Assembly (NCBI GenBank): GCA_029721515.1 | Contig: CM056551.1 | Span: 30,557,437 to 30,621,436, forward strand | DNA from: Synanceia verrucosa | Lineage: Eukaryota; Chordata; Actinopteri; Perciformes; Synanceiidae | Reading direction: 5' to 3' | Length of the DNA: 64,000 bases | In this document: piece by piece, positions 8,727-20,770 of the stretch | Position numbering within the stretch: position 1 is the first letter of the stretch | How the letters are laid out: every line of letters starts with the position of its first letter | The notes under the pieces: model-generated | The model's database searches: none | Told to the model about the DNA's origin: nothing | Seen by the model: the letters and a program-made list of their open reading frames with translations, nothing else | Position numbers and translations under genes: made by a program

Positions 8727-11700
8727 CTATCTGACGCTCTGCGACATGTGCAGAGGAGTCAGCATCTCCTCAAAAATGGCTCCTTTCACGTTGGAGCCCC
8801 TCAGGTTGGCTTCCTGCAGGTCGCAGCCGGACAGGTCGCAGTTCTGCAGAGAACAGGAAGAGGAAGAGGTGTTATCACGGTAAACACACAGCTTCTACTT
8901 CCTGTCACTCCTCCTGGCCTTTCTACCTGTTGGTCTCCATGTTAAAAGGGTTTCTGGACATTTTTATCGTCACCTGTATTATAAAAACAGACCATAATAA
9001 AAACAGCTGATAAAAATATTGAGTTATTATTTTGTGTTAGAATTCTGCTCTTTGTTTAGGGTCTGTATTTATCATTTCACACTGACTGTTGATGAAAATA
9101 AATAAATATACCTGCAGAGGAACTGTAATCTATTACAAATGTTTCAGGGGCAGAAAAAAAACGTAATTTATCCTGTAATACTCTGAATTAAATCTATTAA
9201 TAAACAGTTTGCCAAAGTGTAAATTCACATATTTAGAGAGCTTAATTTGTCCAGCCAACACTTTTAGACCCAAATATATTCACGTAACTATCATAAAAGA
9301 GGAAGAAAACTCAAAATAAAATCTGAAAGCAGAAAAAAAACTAAACTCACCAACGTCTCAGTAAAGACTAAAAGCTGCTCCACTTGACTGTTCGCTGCAC
9401 TGATTGACTGTTTGTTTGTTTACTTTTGTGGCGACAGGAAGTTGCGGTAAGTAAAGCTGCCAGCTAATCTGGTCTGATGGTCTGCACTCACCTCCAGGTC
9501 CGTCCCGGCTAAAGTGGCGCCCCGCAGGTTGCAGTTCTTCAGCTTGGCGTTTTTCAGAGTGGCCACCCGCAGGTTGATTCCAGTCATCTGGCTTCCTTCC
9601 ATGTCCACTCCCTTCAGGTTGGCTCCTGATCACACAAACAGTTAAACATGCTGATCAATCACTGAATGAAGGGCTGTCATGCTGTGATGGTTACCTTCCA
9701 GGTTGGCCTTCAGTCCAGACGGGTCCTCAAAGTTACATCCTTTCAGAGAAGCTCCCTCTGCGTTGGAGCAGAGCATCTTCACTCCTTGTAAGTTGGCACC
9801 CTGCAAAAGATTCACCTCATGTAACAGGAGTGGATGAATGAAGGAGAAACAGGCTGCTGGTCATAAAGATGGAGGACATGAACACCAGGTCCGACCTGGA
9901 CCAAACTAAAAATCATTTTTCCCACAATGAAGGAGTAAAATAGCTTCATAAAATGCTTCTCTCTAAAAGAACACTCTATATTTATGTGTATTTCTTTAAG
10001 TGTGCAGCACAGGAAGAAGAAAAAATATCTAAAGTTAAAGAAGACAGAGTCATAAAAACTGAGCAGGTAGCTGTCAGGACACTAAAGACACTTCTGCTGA
10101 GAGACACAACTCTCATAATGTACATGTAAAATAAAATCAAAAGGTTTGGCTCAAATCGCAGCGTTGCTTTTGACCAGTTAGAAAACCTCTGTCCATTGGC
10201 AGGAAGTGGAGGCGTGGCGTCCATCTTTACACGGATCATTTAGCGCCGTCACTTCTCAGACTTACGTCCAGGTTGGCTCCAGAAAGATCCGCCCGCTCTA
10301 GATTGGAGCAGCACAGGTTGGCGTGAGTCAGACTGCAGCGGCTGAGGTTGGCCATCTTGAAGTTGATGTAGCGCAAATCCAGTCGGGACAGATCGGCGCC
10401 GCTGAAGTTGAGCCCCTAAAAACAGAGAGTTTAGCTCTTCAGAGTGAAGCTGAGCGACGATGAGGGGAAGGAGGTCACCTGGTTTCAACTACCTGACAGC
10501 GCAGCTCCGACTTGGTGGGTGTCGCCAGAAGAAAACGAACAAACTCTTTGCGGGAGATGGGCGAGTGGTCCTCAGGAGGCTGCGTGTTCTGTTTGAGAAA
10601 CCAGCATGAGGTCGGTCAACAAATCCACATTAAAGCTGCTCACCTCCAGAGCTTCACGGTACCTTCAGAGCTACTTCCAGCTGCTCAGCGAGCTGCTCGA
10701 TTCCAAAGAAGCGAGCCTCCTCAAGGACACCTGGAGGACATTTAGGACAGGTTTCATCAGGAGGTGTTAGAGAGTGACTGGGGGGGACTCGGTCCTTTAG
10801 GGTTTTACCTCGGATGTTTATGCCTTCATTGACGATGAGCTGACCGTGTCTCAGGTAGTTGAGGATGGGCTCGAAGTATTCAGGGCTGCGGTCGATCAGG
10901 TACGCCCCGTGCTCGTCCTGCTTGTTCCCCCAAACATCTGGAGCGAGACGGACATTTTAATAATAATAATAATACATTTCATAGGCAGAGTTTAAGGTCC
11001 TGTCCACAGCAATACCAGACATTTATGTTCATAAAATATCAATATTTTAGTAATTTGGGATAAACAGAGGAAAGAAACTTCACCATCAGAATCTGCATGG
11101 AAAACGTTTATTTTGTATAGATTTTATCAGATTAATATTCATTTAGTTAATTTTCCTCGTCTTCAGAGCTCAGTGATAGGCTGGAGGAACCTTGGAGCAT
11201 ATTAACGTCTACCCTGGAACTTCTGCTTTACCTGAGCACAACTCACCTTTCTCTCTGAACATGTGAGCCAGCATACTCTCTGGCTCCTTGCTGACCAAAG
11301 TGCTCCTGAACACAAAGCAGACGATCAATGAAAACTCTTTAAGCATATTGATTGCTCTGTTGATTATTAATTAGTTGTTCACTCTATAAAAAGGTGAAAA
11401 ATGACGACCAATGGTTCCCTGAGCCAAATACGACTTTCTCAAATGTCTTGATTTATCCACAAATATTCAGAAAGACATTCAGTTTACTAATATTCCCTTT
11501 TATCCATTATCATTAATGGCATCCAATCTATTGACTGTTATATCTCTGGGTGTAAACATTACTTCTTATACAGTTTATATTCATTACTTTAATTAGTTAA
11601 AATAATTTTTGATCAAGGTTCCTTTCCTTACTGTATCTGTCATGGGTTTCTTACACTTTTCCTAATAAAACACAAAACAAAGGTTAAATCGTATCTGCTA

Positions 11701-12362
11701 TCAGTGTTCACAAGCTGTTTGGAGCTCAGATACCTGGTGGTGGTGAAGAGGCGACCGCCTATGTTGAGGGTCAGCCAGTCGGTGTGAGCTCCCTGTTGAT
11801 CAGGTGAGGCCTTGGCTTCATCCTGGGGGTCTGTGGTGGAAATAATAATAATAATACTAAACAGTGACTTGAGTGTTTTCCACCTTCTGGAGGAGGAACC
11901 AGCAGAAAGAGTGAAGGTCACTCACCAATAAACGGGTCTCCTTCTGACACAAACAGCACGTCATCATCTCTGTTTACAGCAACACACATTCAGTTCACAA
12001 TGGACTCATGTTTAATGTTATTATTATTACTGTTATTCTGACAGCTCACCTTATAAGGGCTATGTCGTCTATGAGACCACCCTTCCCGTTGTATAAAGAG
12101 GCAGCTTTGACCCCCAACTTACTGCTCGCTACGGATAGTAAGTCGGATAAAGTGCCGTAAACTGCTACAACCTGAAAAGTAATGTTAAATATTATCGAGT
12201 AAATCTGACAGTTTACCACAGAGCAACATTAGCGTTAGCCATTAGCCAGCTAGGATGGGGGAACGAAGCCAGTCATTGTGTGGCCTGAACTGAACAGTCC
12301 GTGTTTTCACCGACCTTTCCGTGTTTAGATGTCCCGTTAACAAACAAAGTGACTCTTCTCAT
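8727..12362 (-). CDS. kctd9: BTB/POZ domain-containing protein KCTD9, 389 aa, 12 exons
   Basis: Probable cullin-3 substrate adaptor. Coding exons (minus): 12362-12315, 12171-12050, 11969-11926, 11830-11734, 11305-11247, 10937-10809, 10730-10663, 10588-10493, 10415-10266, 9800-9695, 9625-9492 and 8843-8727. They sum to 1170 nt, or 389 codons plus stop, the same length as human KCTD9, and every junction is GT-AG and phase-consistent. The start is MRRVTLFVNGTSKHGK; residues 1-80 match the family's N-terminal KHA-like domain. The BTB/T1 fold starts at DWLTLNIGGRLFTTTR (about residue 90) and runs through YFEPILNYLRHGQLIV. From about residue 220 come A(D/N)LXX pentapeptide repeats (FSGADLSRLDLRYINF, CNLRGATLAGTDLENC). 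The end is LTPLHMSQSVR-TAG. Intact. It lies upstream of gnrh1 on the same strand and is divergent from ankrd39. Confidence 0.97.
11330..11635. repeat. Degenerate interspersed element in a kctd9 intron
   Basis: The text 'tctcaaatgtcttgatttatccacaaatattcag...attcagtttacta' matches a family that recurs through the window (16.2, 33.2, 36.5, 43.1 and 50.2 kb). Copies share 'aaaatgtcagaaaa', 'caaagatattcagtttact', 'gaggaaagaaacca' and 'attcacattta'. It appears to be an old, common percomorph repeat, here strongly diverged. Confidence 0.5.
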
Positions 12363-13764
12363 TCTTTAGGCGCTTTGGTTTTAAATGTTCTGCCACTGGT
12401 TTAACAACAACGAGTCGTTTGGCAGCTAATTGATTCAGGCTAGCTAGCTAGCTAGCTGCACCAGAGAACAACACGGGACCAGGCTGGAGATGCCTTCATG
12501 TCCATCAGGAAAACAGAAAACCAGGGTGCTGTTGGAGTCTGTTTTTTTCCGTCATCATTATTTATGGCTTTGAATAAATGGGACACTGTTGCATTATTTT
12601 ATTATATATTTTAAAATTGAGTTTGTGTATTTTTTGAATAGTTATGTATGGATTGTTGATAATCTCTCTTCTGTAGCTCTGCTGCTCTTATTTCTGTATT
12701 TTCAACATGCTGCTGGCTAGTTGAATTTCCCTCAGGGTTGATAAATACTTTCTTTGTCTATCTGAAGATTTAAATGTTCAGACGCACACAAATTTACCCA
12801 AGGCTGACATTTAATAAATTACATATTAGGATTTCATTAATTCCAGTGACTTAATGTTTAGTTGAGTTTAGTTAAATTATATTAGCACATGAAGAATTTT
12901 CCTTATGACTAACAAGTGGCTAAAATCAGAACCATTGACTGAAAGTAAAAAAGTAAGGACTATTATTAATCTATATATTGTATTTAATTTAAAAATCAAT
13001 TCATTTTATAGTACATATTGTAATCATTATTATTGTTACTTATACTACTATTTCATTATTTTTTGTTGTTATGATTTTTACTTAGAACTTGTTCATGATG
13101 CTGTAAGTGAATGTCATCCAATGTGGATCAATAAAAACATATTCTGCTTTATTCCATAAGGTACAAGTACACTTTTGACATACTTGTACTTTACACTCTA
13201 CATTGACTCCACAGTTATACATCTCAGAGGTAATTATTGTACTTTTTACACCACTACATCTATTGTATCTGAGTATTTTTACACATCAATACTTTTAACA
13301 ATACTTTTAATACTTTTAAATATAAAAATTATCAGTCCTTCTTCCACAGCTGATACAGTAAGTACGAAGTCACAATTTATTTTAAATCCGAGGGTACCTG
13401 AAGGGGCCTAGTGACAACAGCGCTGCGATTGGACTATATACACGTGACGTAAGCACGCTGGCTGTACGCACTGGGTGTTCTGTTGCTAACGGCTAGCTGT
13501 GCTGAAGTTGTTTCGTTTTGTGAAACAAATAATTGGTGTTATTGTGACATTCAGCCTGATTCTGAGCAGTAAACACATTCATTTATCTCCCAGTCAAACA
13601 TTAATGGCATCACTATTAGTGTCATCACTGTTTGGACCACAGGGGCCAAACTTGTCGACCCGGAGCGGCTCAGTGTAAACACAACCTGGACTCAGAAACC
13701 AGCTGAGCTCCATGTCTTCATCCAGTCTTCATCCAGTTTTCATCCAGGGTGATAAACCAGCTCA
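12363..13764. promoter_or_regulatory. Divergent kctd9/ankrd39 intergenic region
   Basis: The two start codons are 1.4 kb apart, head to head. Near ankrd39 an E-box CACGTG (13441-13446) overlaps a CREB/ATF site TGACGTAA (13445-13452), and transcription probably starts soon after. Next to kctd9 there is a (GCTA)n stretch near 12440-12455. Between them, 12700-12770 resembles a retroposon 3' tail ('tgaatttccctcagggttgataaatac') and 12790-13400 is AT-rich with degenerate 'tacttttac' repeats. Two separate promoters are likelier than one shared promoter. Confidence 0.5.
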
Positions 13765-15342
13765 ATGGCGTCTGACAGGCTCCGCTGCTCGTGTTGCTCC
13801 CACCAGGTCTCTACCAGTGTTCACCAGACACTCAGTGAAATGGATTTTGAACGAGGTTTGCATTGATGTGTCATTCCTAGTGCATTAAACAGGCTGGTTT
13901 TACAGATCTGACAGTCGGGTCCTGTCCTCATTTCTGTGCAGGTATCTGGTCTGCAGCGATGGATGGGGACCTGGAGAGGGTCCAGGTCCTGGTCCAGAGG
14001 GGCACAGACCTGAACCTGAGAGACTCTGCTGGATACACAGCTCTGGTGAGGGGAAGATACCATCCACTATTGTGATGAGATGTTAAAGTCTCCAGTTATT
14101 TCCTGAACAGAAAAATGTCTTTCAGTGGTTGTTCGTTATTCTGGATTAATTCCAGTGTTCTGGATCAAATTTGGGTCTAAAAGGTGAATTCTGTTTAAAT
14201 TCTTAACTCCTGTTCAAAATGGTGAAGAGTAGTGAACTCAGTGAGGAAGAAAGAGTCCAGTTAAAGTGAAGGTGATGATGATATTTGCTTATACACTACA
14301 TACTACATCCTGTTTTCATCCAGCACCATTCATTCATTCATTCTTGCACTAGTTCATGTCTCTTTCTGGTTCTGTATTTCCTCTTGTGTGATTTTCCTTC
14401 CTCATATGAACATTTATTTGTGTTGAAGGGACTCTAGTCTTTCACTGTCACTGACTGGTTGTTCTTATTGTTGATCATATGGTGAAAAAAGACGCTTGTT
14501 GAAACTTGAATTCCTTCATAATTTCTCTGCATTGTTTTTTTAAATCTCAGCACTATGCCAGTCGCAGTGGTCATCACGCTGTTTGCAAGTTTCTTCTTGA
14601 GAACGGAGCTTGTGCATCTCCTCAGACGCTGGGCGGAGCCACGCCGCTCCACCGATCGTCGTACTGTGGCCACCTGGACGTGGTTCGCCTCCTGCTGCTC
14701 CACGGAGCCGATCCACAGCTCTGCGACGACGACGGTGCTTCCCCTTTACACAAGGTAGTAGCCCAGAGGCCTTCCTGCTCACAAGACAGGAAAGAAAAGC
14801 CTCAGCCGTACAGTGTTCATCACCTAGAATATATCCTGTTCCCTTCTTTTGTCTTTGAGTACTTAAATACTTAAGTATTCTTACCTGTTAACGTGTATGA
14901 TCAGTGTAAAGACTGTAACTATGCGTTTATAACAGCGTGTTGATATGAAGTGACTTTCATACCTCTTATAGTAGCATCATCTTTGAGTGTGCATCTGGCA
15001 CTTATGTACACCATAAGTGGAGCATTAAGACATCTTAAATAGAACATAAGTGAACACAGTGGAGATGTTATAGATGAGTAAATAACAGGTAACTAATGAG
15101 AGGTGACTCAGTTTTAAGGCACATTCTGACGTGTTTGACATGTTGAACGAGCTGCTGAGTTGGTCTCTCTGTTAAACGTCGATCAGGCAGCAGAACAGGG
15201 TCATCAGGAGGTGTGTCGGCTGCTCCTGGACGCCTGTCCGGCGCTCTGCAGCAGAGCCAACAGGAGGCTCCAGCTGCCCTCCCAGCTGGCACCACAGAGA
15301 GATCTGCAGGAGCTCCTGAAACCACCTGGTCAAGCTGACTGA
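13765..15342 (+). CDS. ankrd39: Ankyrin repeat domain-containing protein 39, 184 aa, 4 exons
   Basis: Small ankyrin-repeat protein of poorly known function. Exons: 13765-13855, 13942-14045, 14551-14754 and 15187-15342. They total 555 nt, or 184 codons plus stop (human ANKRD39 is about 183 aa). All junctions are GT-AG and phases agree. The N-terminus is MASDRLRCSCCSHQ, with a Cys-rich CSCCSH segment and then the family signature TLSEMDFERGIWSAA. Ankyrin repeats follow: DLNLRDSAGYTALHYASRSG; PQTLGGATPLHRSSYCGH; PQLCDDDGASPLHKAAEQGH. The C-terminus is RDLQELLKPPGQAD-TGA. Intact. It is transcribed away from kctd9 and followed by the satellite-rich gap. Identity rests on family motifs and length, not on a search. 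Confidence 0.95.
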
Positions 15343-15479
15343 AAACATCTGAGGTGAGCTCTGCTTCGTCTCCACCTGGATTCACTGCGTTTAGTGACTT
15401 TTTTTTTCTCTCCTGAACATTAAAGAACCACTGAGTGAAGCTGGAGGACAACACAGCATCACATTTTACAGCTTCATGC

Positions 15480-15485
15480 AATAAA
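15480..15485 (+). terminator. ankrd39: ankrd39 polyadenylation signal AATAAA
   Basis: AATAAA lies 138 nt after the stop codon, followed by a T-rich stretch and then GTTTGTGTTGTG, a plausible GU-rich downstream element. Confidence 0.75.
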
Positions 15486-15614
15486 CATCCTGTTTTTGTT
15501 TTAAGTTTGTGTTGTGATTACACTTCCTGTAATTATAGTAAATGACATACTTTATAATAATTTACATAATTCACCAAAGCAAAGTTAAACAGATACATTA
15601 CCTCAGTTTACTGT

Positions 15615-16030
15615 GATAGGAGGAGTAAAGGAAGCAGGAAATATTCACATTTAATCAGACACAGACCAGAGTCTGGTTCTGGTGCTGCAGCAGTGAGGGA
15701 TCATGGGAGTTGTAGTCTTCCTGTCAGTCAGGATTCCTTCTTTTTAGGTCTCCTCCTCTCTACAAGAAACTGATTAAACCACTAAAAACACTGAAGAAAG
15801 CAGCTACATGTTAAAAATAATCAGTGTTTCTGAGAGCAGAGCTGCTGCTAACGTTAGCTTAGCTTGTTCGAGCAGCTGCTTACGTTAGCTTAGCTTGTTT
15901 GAGCTGCTGCTAACGTTAGCTTAGCTTGTTTGAGCTGCTGCTAACGTTAGCTTAGCTTGTTCGAGCAGCTGCTAACGTTAGCTTAGCTTGTTCAAGCTGC
16001 TGCTAACGTTAGCTTAGCTTGTTCCTCTGA
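15615..16030 (+). repeat. Dispersed repeat, copy A, with internal 31-bp tandem expansion
   Basis: It shares 'gagtctggttctggtgctgc', 'gagggatcatgggagttgta' and 'gtcagtcaggattccttctt' almost word for word with 27547-27790 (same strand), and in reverse with 35885-36110. In this copy the segment GCTGCTAACGTTAGCTTAGC is amplified into about six 31-bp units (15836-16023); the other copies have one or two. The family is unnamed by me. The ACTACAACTCCCATGATC element (minus strand, 15716-15699) resembles a ZNF143/THAP11-type motif. Confidence 0.8.
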
Positions 16031-16149
16031 TAACTTCAAGACACTAAAATCCTTCATGTAGTTAAAATATCCAGTTAAAAACAACCAAGATATAAAGTGT
16101 ATCTTAAAAATGCTACTCCACAAAGGTCTCATTATGTTTATATGAAAAA

Positions 16150-16575
16150 GTTATTTTACCTTTAATCAATGAGTTCATAAAATGTGAGAAAATGATGAAA
16201 AATGTGGATGAAATGTCTCAGAGATATTCAGTTTAAGATAAAATAATCCATGATTAGTCCCACAGACTTGGAGATTTATATCAGTGCAGCAGCAAAGAGG
16301 AGCAACAACAAGAATAAGAGCCTGTAAATAAAAAGAGCATCAGTAAACAATGCTTAAATAAGCAACAGACCAGGTGAAAATAGTCCTCATATCAACAACA
16401 CAAGAGAACAAAATAAGAGAAAAAAATAACAGAAGTATCTCACAGATGAACAGAAGTGAAGCTGCTCATGAATAGATTAAAATATTGCAAAGGTGGATTA
16501 TTAGTATTATCTTATTGGAGCTACTGTCATAGAGGAGGAAAGAAACCAGCAAATATTCACATTTAAGAACAAATT
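16150..16575. repeat. Degenerate interspersed element
   Basis: Two pieces of the percomorph family described for the kctd9 intron: 'gaaatgtctcagagatattcagttt' near 16210 and 'actgtcatagaggaggaaag' near 16525 with 'aaatattcacatttaaga'. Boundaries are uncertain. Confidence 0.5.
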
Positions 16576-16670
16576 GATCACAGTATTAGTTGATTAGGAT
16601 CAGTGGCTGCAGCTGTGGTTTTAGTTTGAGCAGTTAAATGGTGTTCTGCAGCTTTTGCTGCACTGATGTT

Positions 16671-16693
16671 TGCAGGCCAGCAGAGGGAGTCAC
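16671..16693 (+). promoter_or_regulatory. CTCF-like motif
   Basis: GGCCAGCAGAGGGAGTCACT matches the CTCF core shape (CCAGCAGAGGG). It lies between ankrd39 and the satellite arrays. By sequence alone this is weak evidence of occupancy. The remainder of 16.6-17.5 kb has no recognisable gene. Confidence 0.35.
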
Positions 16694-17523
16694 TGTCCGA
16701 ACCTTCTGGAAGCTCAAACACAATGAGCTCATTCATGGTGGAAAACTAAACTGTGAGCCGTCATCATGACCTTTGCAGCACGCTGATGGAGTTAAATAGA
16801 CATGTTTTCATATCAGAGCTCTGCTCTATCTGTCATTCAAGCTCTTTACTGTCCTTATACTGCAGACAGCAAAACAACAAGACTGTGGTTTAAATAAGAA
16901 CCGTACAATAAAACAGAATATATGCAGTACAATCTGACAGCAGATACTGATGGTCTTTGTAGTCCGCCCAGCAACCTGAAACTACAACTGCTGAGCCCTT
17001 TTATTCCTGCATCACTTTGACCTGTAACACAACAAATTAATCAAATACAAGAATGACGAGTTCTGAGGGGAACTTATTCACAGCAGGAGCAAAGCAACAC
17101 AGATCTGAGGAGGATAGAGAAACATTTTCAGCTTCCTTAAAGAAAGACTAAAAACAACGGCATCTGTTGAAATGTGCACTTTATTTAGAATGTTTTCGCT
17201 GCTTTAGTCATCTATACAGTATGTTTTCTGACGGGGAACTAAAGCTACTAGCGTGACGCTCACCAAAGCCACCAGACTCCATTGAAAAAAAGAGTAATTT
17301 AAGCTGTCAGAGCGGAGTGGTTTCAGTTAGCTTGGTGTGACTGTGTGACTCTGATGATCTTCTGGGGATGAAGACAAAAACATGATTTAACCTCCTGGAA
17401 GAAAAGTCCACCTTAACATCTGACATCCATTAAAGTGTGATGATTGCATTTATTCCAGAAAGGTTTCAGTTTGGTGCAGAGTCAACATGTTCCCTGTCTG
17501 TCCAACCAGACTGTCTCCACACT

Positions 17524-19350
17524 GATACTACTAGTACGCCGTGTTATATACACATCTAGTACTAGTACGCCGTGTTATATACACATCTAGTACTAGTACG
17601 CCGTGTTATATACGCATCTAGTACTAGTACGCCGTGTTATATACGCATCTAGTACTAGTACGCCGTGTTATATACGCGTCTAGTACTAGTACGCCGTGTT
17701 ATATACGCATCTAGTACTAGTACGCCGTGTTATATACGCATCTAGTACTAGTACGCCGTGTTATATACGCATCTAGTACTAGTACGCCGTGTTATATACG
17801 CATCTAGTACTAGTACGCCGTGTTATATACGCATCTAGTACTAGTACGCCGTGTTATATACGCATCTAGTACTAGTACGCCGTGTTATATACGCATCTAG
17901 TACTAGTACGCCGTGTTATATACGCATCTAGTACTAGTACGCCGTGTTATATACGCATCTAGTACTAGTACGCCGTGTTATATACGCATCTAGTACTAGT
18001 ACGCCGTGTTATATACACATCTAGTACTAGTACGCCGTGTTATATACGCATCTAGTACTAGTACGCCGTGTTATATACGCATCTGGTACTAGTACGCCGT
18101 GTTATATACGCATCTAGTACTAGTACGCCGTGTTATATACGCATCTGGTACTAGTACGCCGTGTTATATACGCATCTAGTACTAGTACGCCGTGTTATAT
18201 ACGCATCTGGTACTAGTACGCCGTGTTATATACGCATCTAGTACTAGTACGCCGTGTTATATACGCATCTAGTACTAGTACACCGTGTTATATACGCGTC
18301 TAGTACTAGTACGCCGCGTTATATACGCGTCTAGTACTAGTACGCCGCGTTATATACGCGTCTAGTACTAGTACGCCGCGTTATATACGCGTCTAGTACT
18401 AGTACGCCGCGTTATATACGCGTCTAGTACTAGTACGCCGTGTTATATACGCATCTAGTACTAGTACGCCGTGTTATATACGCGTCTAGTACTAGTACGC
18501 CGTGTTATATACACATCTAGTACTAGTACACCTTGTTATATACGCATCTAGTACTAGTACGCCGCGTTATATACGCATCTAGTACTAGTACGCCGCGTTA
18601 TATACGCGTCTAGTACTAGTACGCCGCGTTATATACGCGTCTAGTACTCTGGCGTTATATACGGCGTCTAGTACTAGCGCGCGCGTTATATACGGCGTCT
18701 AGTACTAGCACGTCGCGTTATATACGGCGTCTAGTACTAGCGCCCGCGTTATATACGGCGTCTAGTACTAATACGCCGCGTTATATCTGGCGTCTAGTAC
18801 TAGTACGCGGCGTTATATACGCATCTAGTACTAGTACGCCCGCGTTATATACGGCGTCTAGTACTAGCGCCCGCGTTATATACGCATCTAGTACTAGCGC
18901 GGCGTTATATACGGCGTCTAGTACTAATGCGCGCGTTATATACGTCTAGTACTAATGCCGCTGGCGTTATATCTGGCGTCTAGTACTAATGCCCGGCGTT
19001 ATATACGCGTCTAGTACTAGTACGCCGTGTTATATACGCATCTAGTACTAGTACGCCTTGTTATATACACATCTAGTACTAGTACGCCGTGTTATATACG
19101 CATCTAGTACTAGTACGCCGTGTTATATACGCATCTAGTACTAGTACGCCGTGTTATATACGCGTCTAGTACTAGTACGCCGTGTTATATACACATCTAG
19201 TACTAGTACGCCGTGTTATATGCACATCTAGTACTAGTACGCCGTGTTATATACACATCTAGTACTAGTACGCCGTGTTATATACGCGTCTAGTACTAGT
19301 ACGCCGTGTTACGTACACGACTAGTACTAGTACACAGTGTTATGTACATA
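17524..19350. repeat. Minisatellite, 31-bp unit, about 58 copies
   Basis: Each unit contains the palindrome GTACTAGTAC followed by GCCGTGTTATATACGCATCT. Copies are highly similar at both ends, with mostly C/T and A/G transitions (ACGCATC versus ACGCGTC). The block at about 18640-19010 is irregular and more GC-rich, with units of uneven length. With two or more CpGs per unit it is a local CpG peak in AT-rich DNA. It is not a CRISPR array: there are no unique spacers. Confidence 0.97.
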
Positions 19351-20770
19351 TCTATACATGTTTCCTTCTTCTTCTCTGAAGCTGGAAACTCCGTTGAGTC
19401 AAGATAAAGTAAGAAAAAAAAAGTCTTAAATCCTCTGCTTGCAGCGTCTTAAGTATGAATATAGTTTCTATGTCAGCTATAACTTTCAGTGTACCATCCT
19501 AATCTAGGAGTCTGTCCGTTCACCTTTCATGTATTTCATGGAGCAACCTTGTTTTTCCGGACCTTTCTTTACGTGTGTTTGTCAGTTCTTATTGTGAGCC
19601 GTCCTCTTTTAACTTGTGTTTACATGCAGAGGGAACAAAAGCTGAAGCCTGGAGGAGAGTGAAGGATGCTGATATTTCCATATCTCCTCACACACATGGA
19701 AATACTTTTCAACCATTGTCTCACATACTTACTTATTCAAAGCGTGTTCACCAAACACAACTTTCATTGGGTCCGCTGGTGGGCGGCGTTTTCCAAAAAA
19801 CTACCTTCAAACCACATCCAGCTGCCGGGCCACATCTGGAGCTCATTGCTGCTGACGCCACAGAGGGGGGGGGGTGGACGGACCGGTTCCTCCCTCCACG
19901 GAGCCCAGGAGCCCGAGCTGGGGTCGCCCATTTTCAGCGCCACATGTCCGTCAGAGCAGGCGTTGTTTTTTTTCTCAGAACAAAGACGTGACGCTGTTTG
20001 AATGCTGAGCACTGAGCTAATGACTCCCCTCTGTCGCTGGTACTAAAGGTATCACATGATCCACGGTGGCTTTAAACCAAACAGTGTGTTTAGCTGCTTA
20101 AAGCCGAACCTTCCCTCTCTTTTGTGCGCTCCGCTGTGAGTTTTCAGCCTGCAGTTTTCAGTCTCGTTATGGGAGGACTCCACAAGACGAGGAATTTGGA
20201 TTACAGCTCTGTTTAGTGAGATTTATTTGGAAAGCAATGAAACTTCCTGGCCCTGGAAGCCACTTCCACCATAATGAGCAGAGTTAAACCAGGACTGGAT
20301 GTTGTTTTCCTCAGAAATAGAAGGTGGTCTGTGTGGAGGGTTTATTTTAAACAGAGAGGATGATGGGAACAGCTCGTCCTTTGTGTACTTGTGTTTAGGC
20401 TGTGGAGCTAGTCATTTCTGTGGTTCACAGTGCCGCATGTCCTTTATCTCCTCTTTGGTCAGACCTGGATGCTCTGGACTAAAGTCGTCCTGTTTCCTCC
20501 CAGCAGCCCTTGCAGCTTTATCCCAAAGTAATCAGGTAAAGAGCTGCAGCTCCACACTGGAGAGGTGGTGTTGGTCTCCAGGAGCTGCTCCTCGTCCCAG
20601 TTATTCCACTTCAAAACGAAAACTTCAAAGTTCTGCGAGCAGGTCCAAGTGATGTCACACTTTTTACGCCGACATTTTCCAGGTCAGAGGGTGACGAGAG
20701 TCCAGAAGACGAAGATGGTTCATCAGGAGATCCATGTGAACACCAGCAGAGACCAGAGACCCTGATCTAC
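19351..20770. other. Spacer between two minisatellites, no gene recognised
   Basis: Unique-looking sequence with several short overlapping frames on both strands (about 19575-20010 and 20300-20650). None has family motifs, splice sites or a convincing start. A G-run (GGGGGGGGG) lies near 19866. I see nothing else to annotate. Confidence 0.5.

Noticed and set aside
12420..12460. tRNA or structured RNA gene near kctd9
   Set aside because: The apparent stem is a short (GCTA)n repeat; no A/B box pair was present.
14434..14858. Additional genes opposite or overlapping ankrd39 exon 3
   Set aside because: Several frames are open because the exon is GC-rich; only the ankyrin frame has family motifs and phase-matched splice sites.
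17524..19350. CRISPR array
   Set aside because: Regular 31-bp repeats have no unique spacers, and the context is a vertebrate genome. It is a minisatellite.
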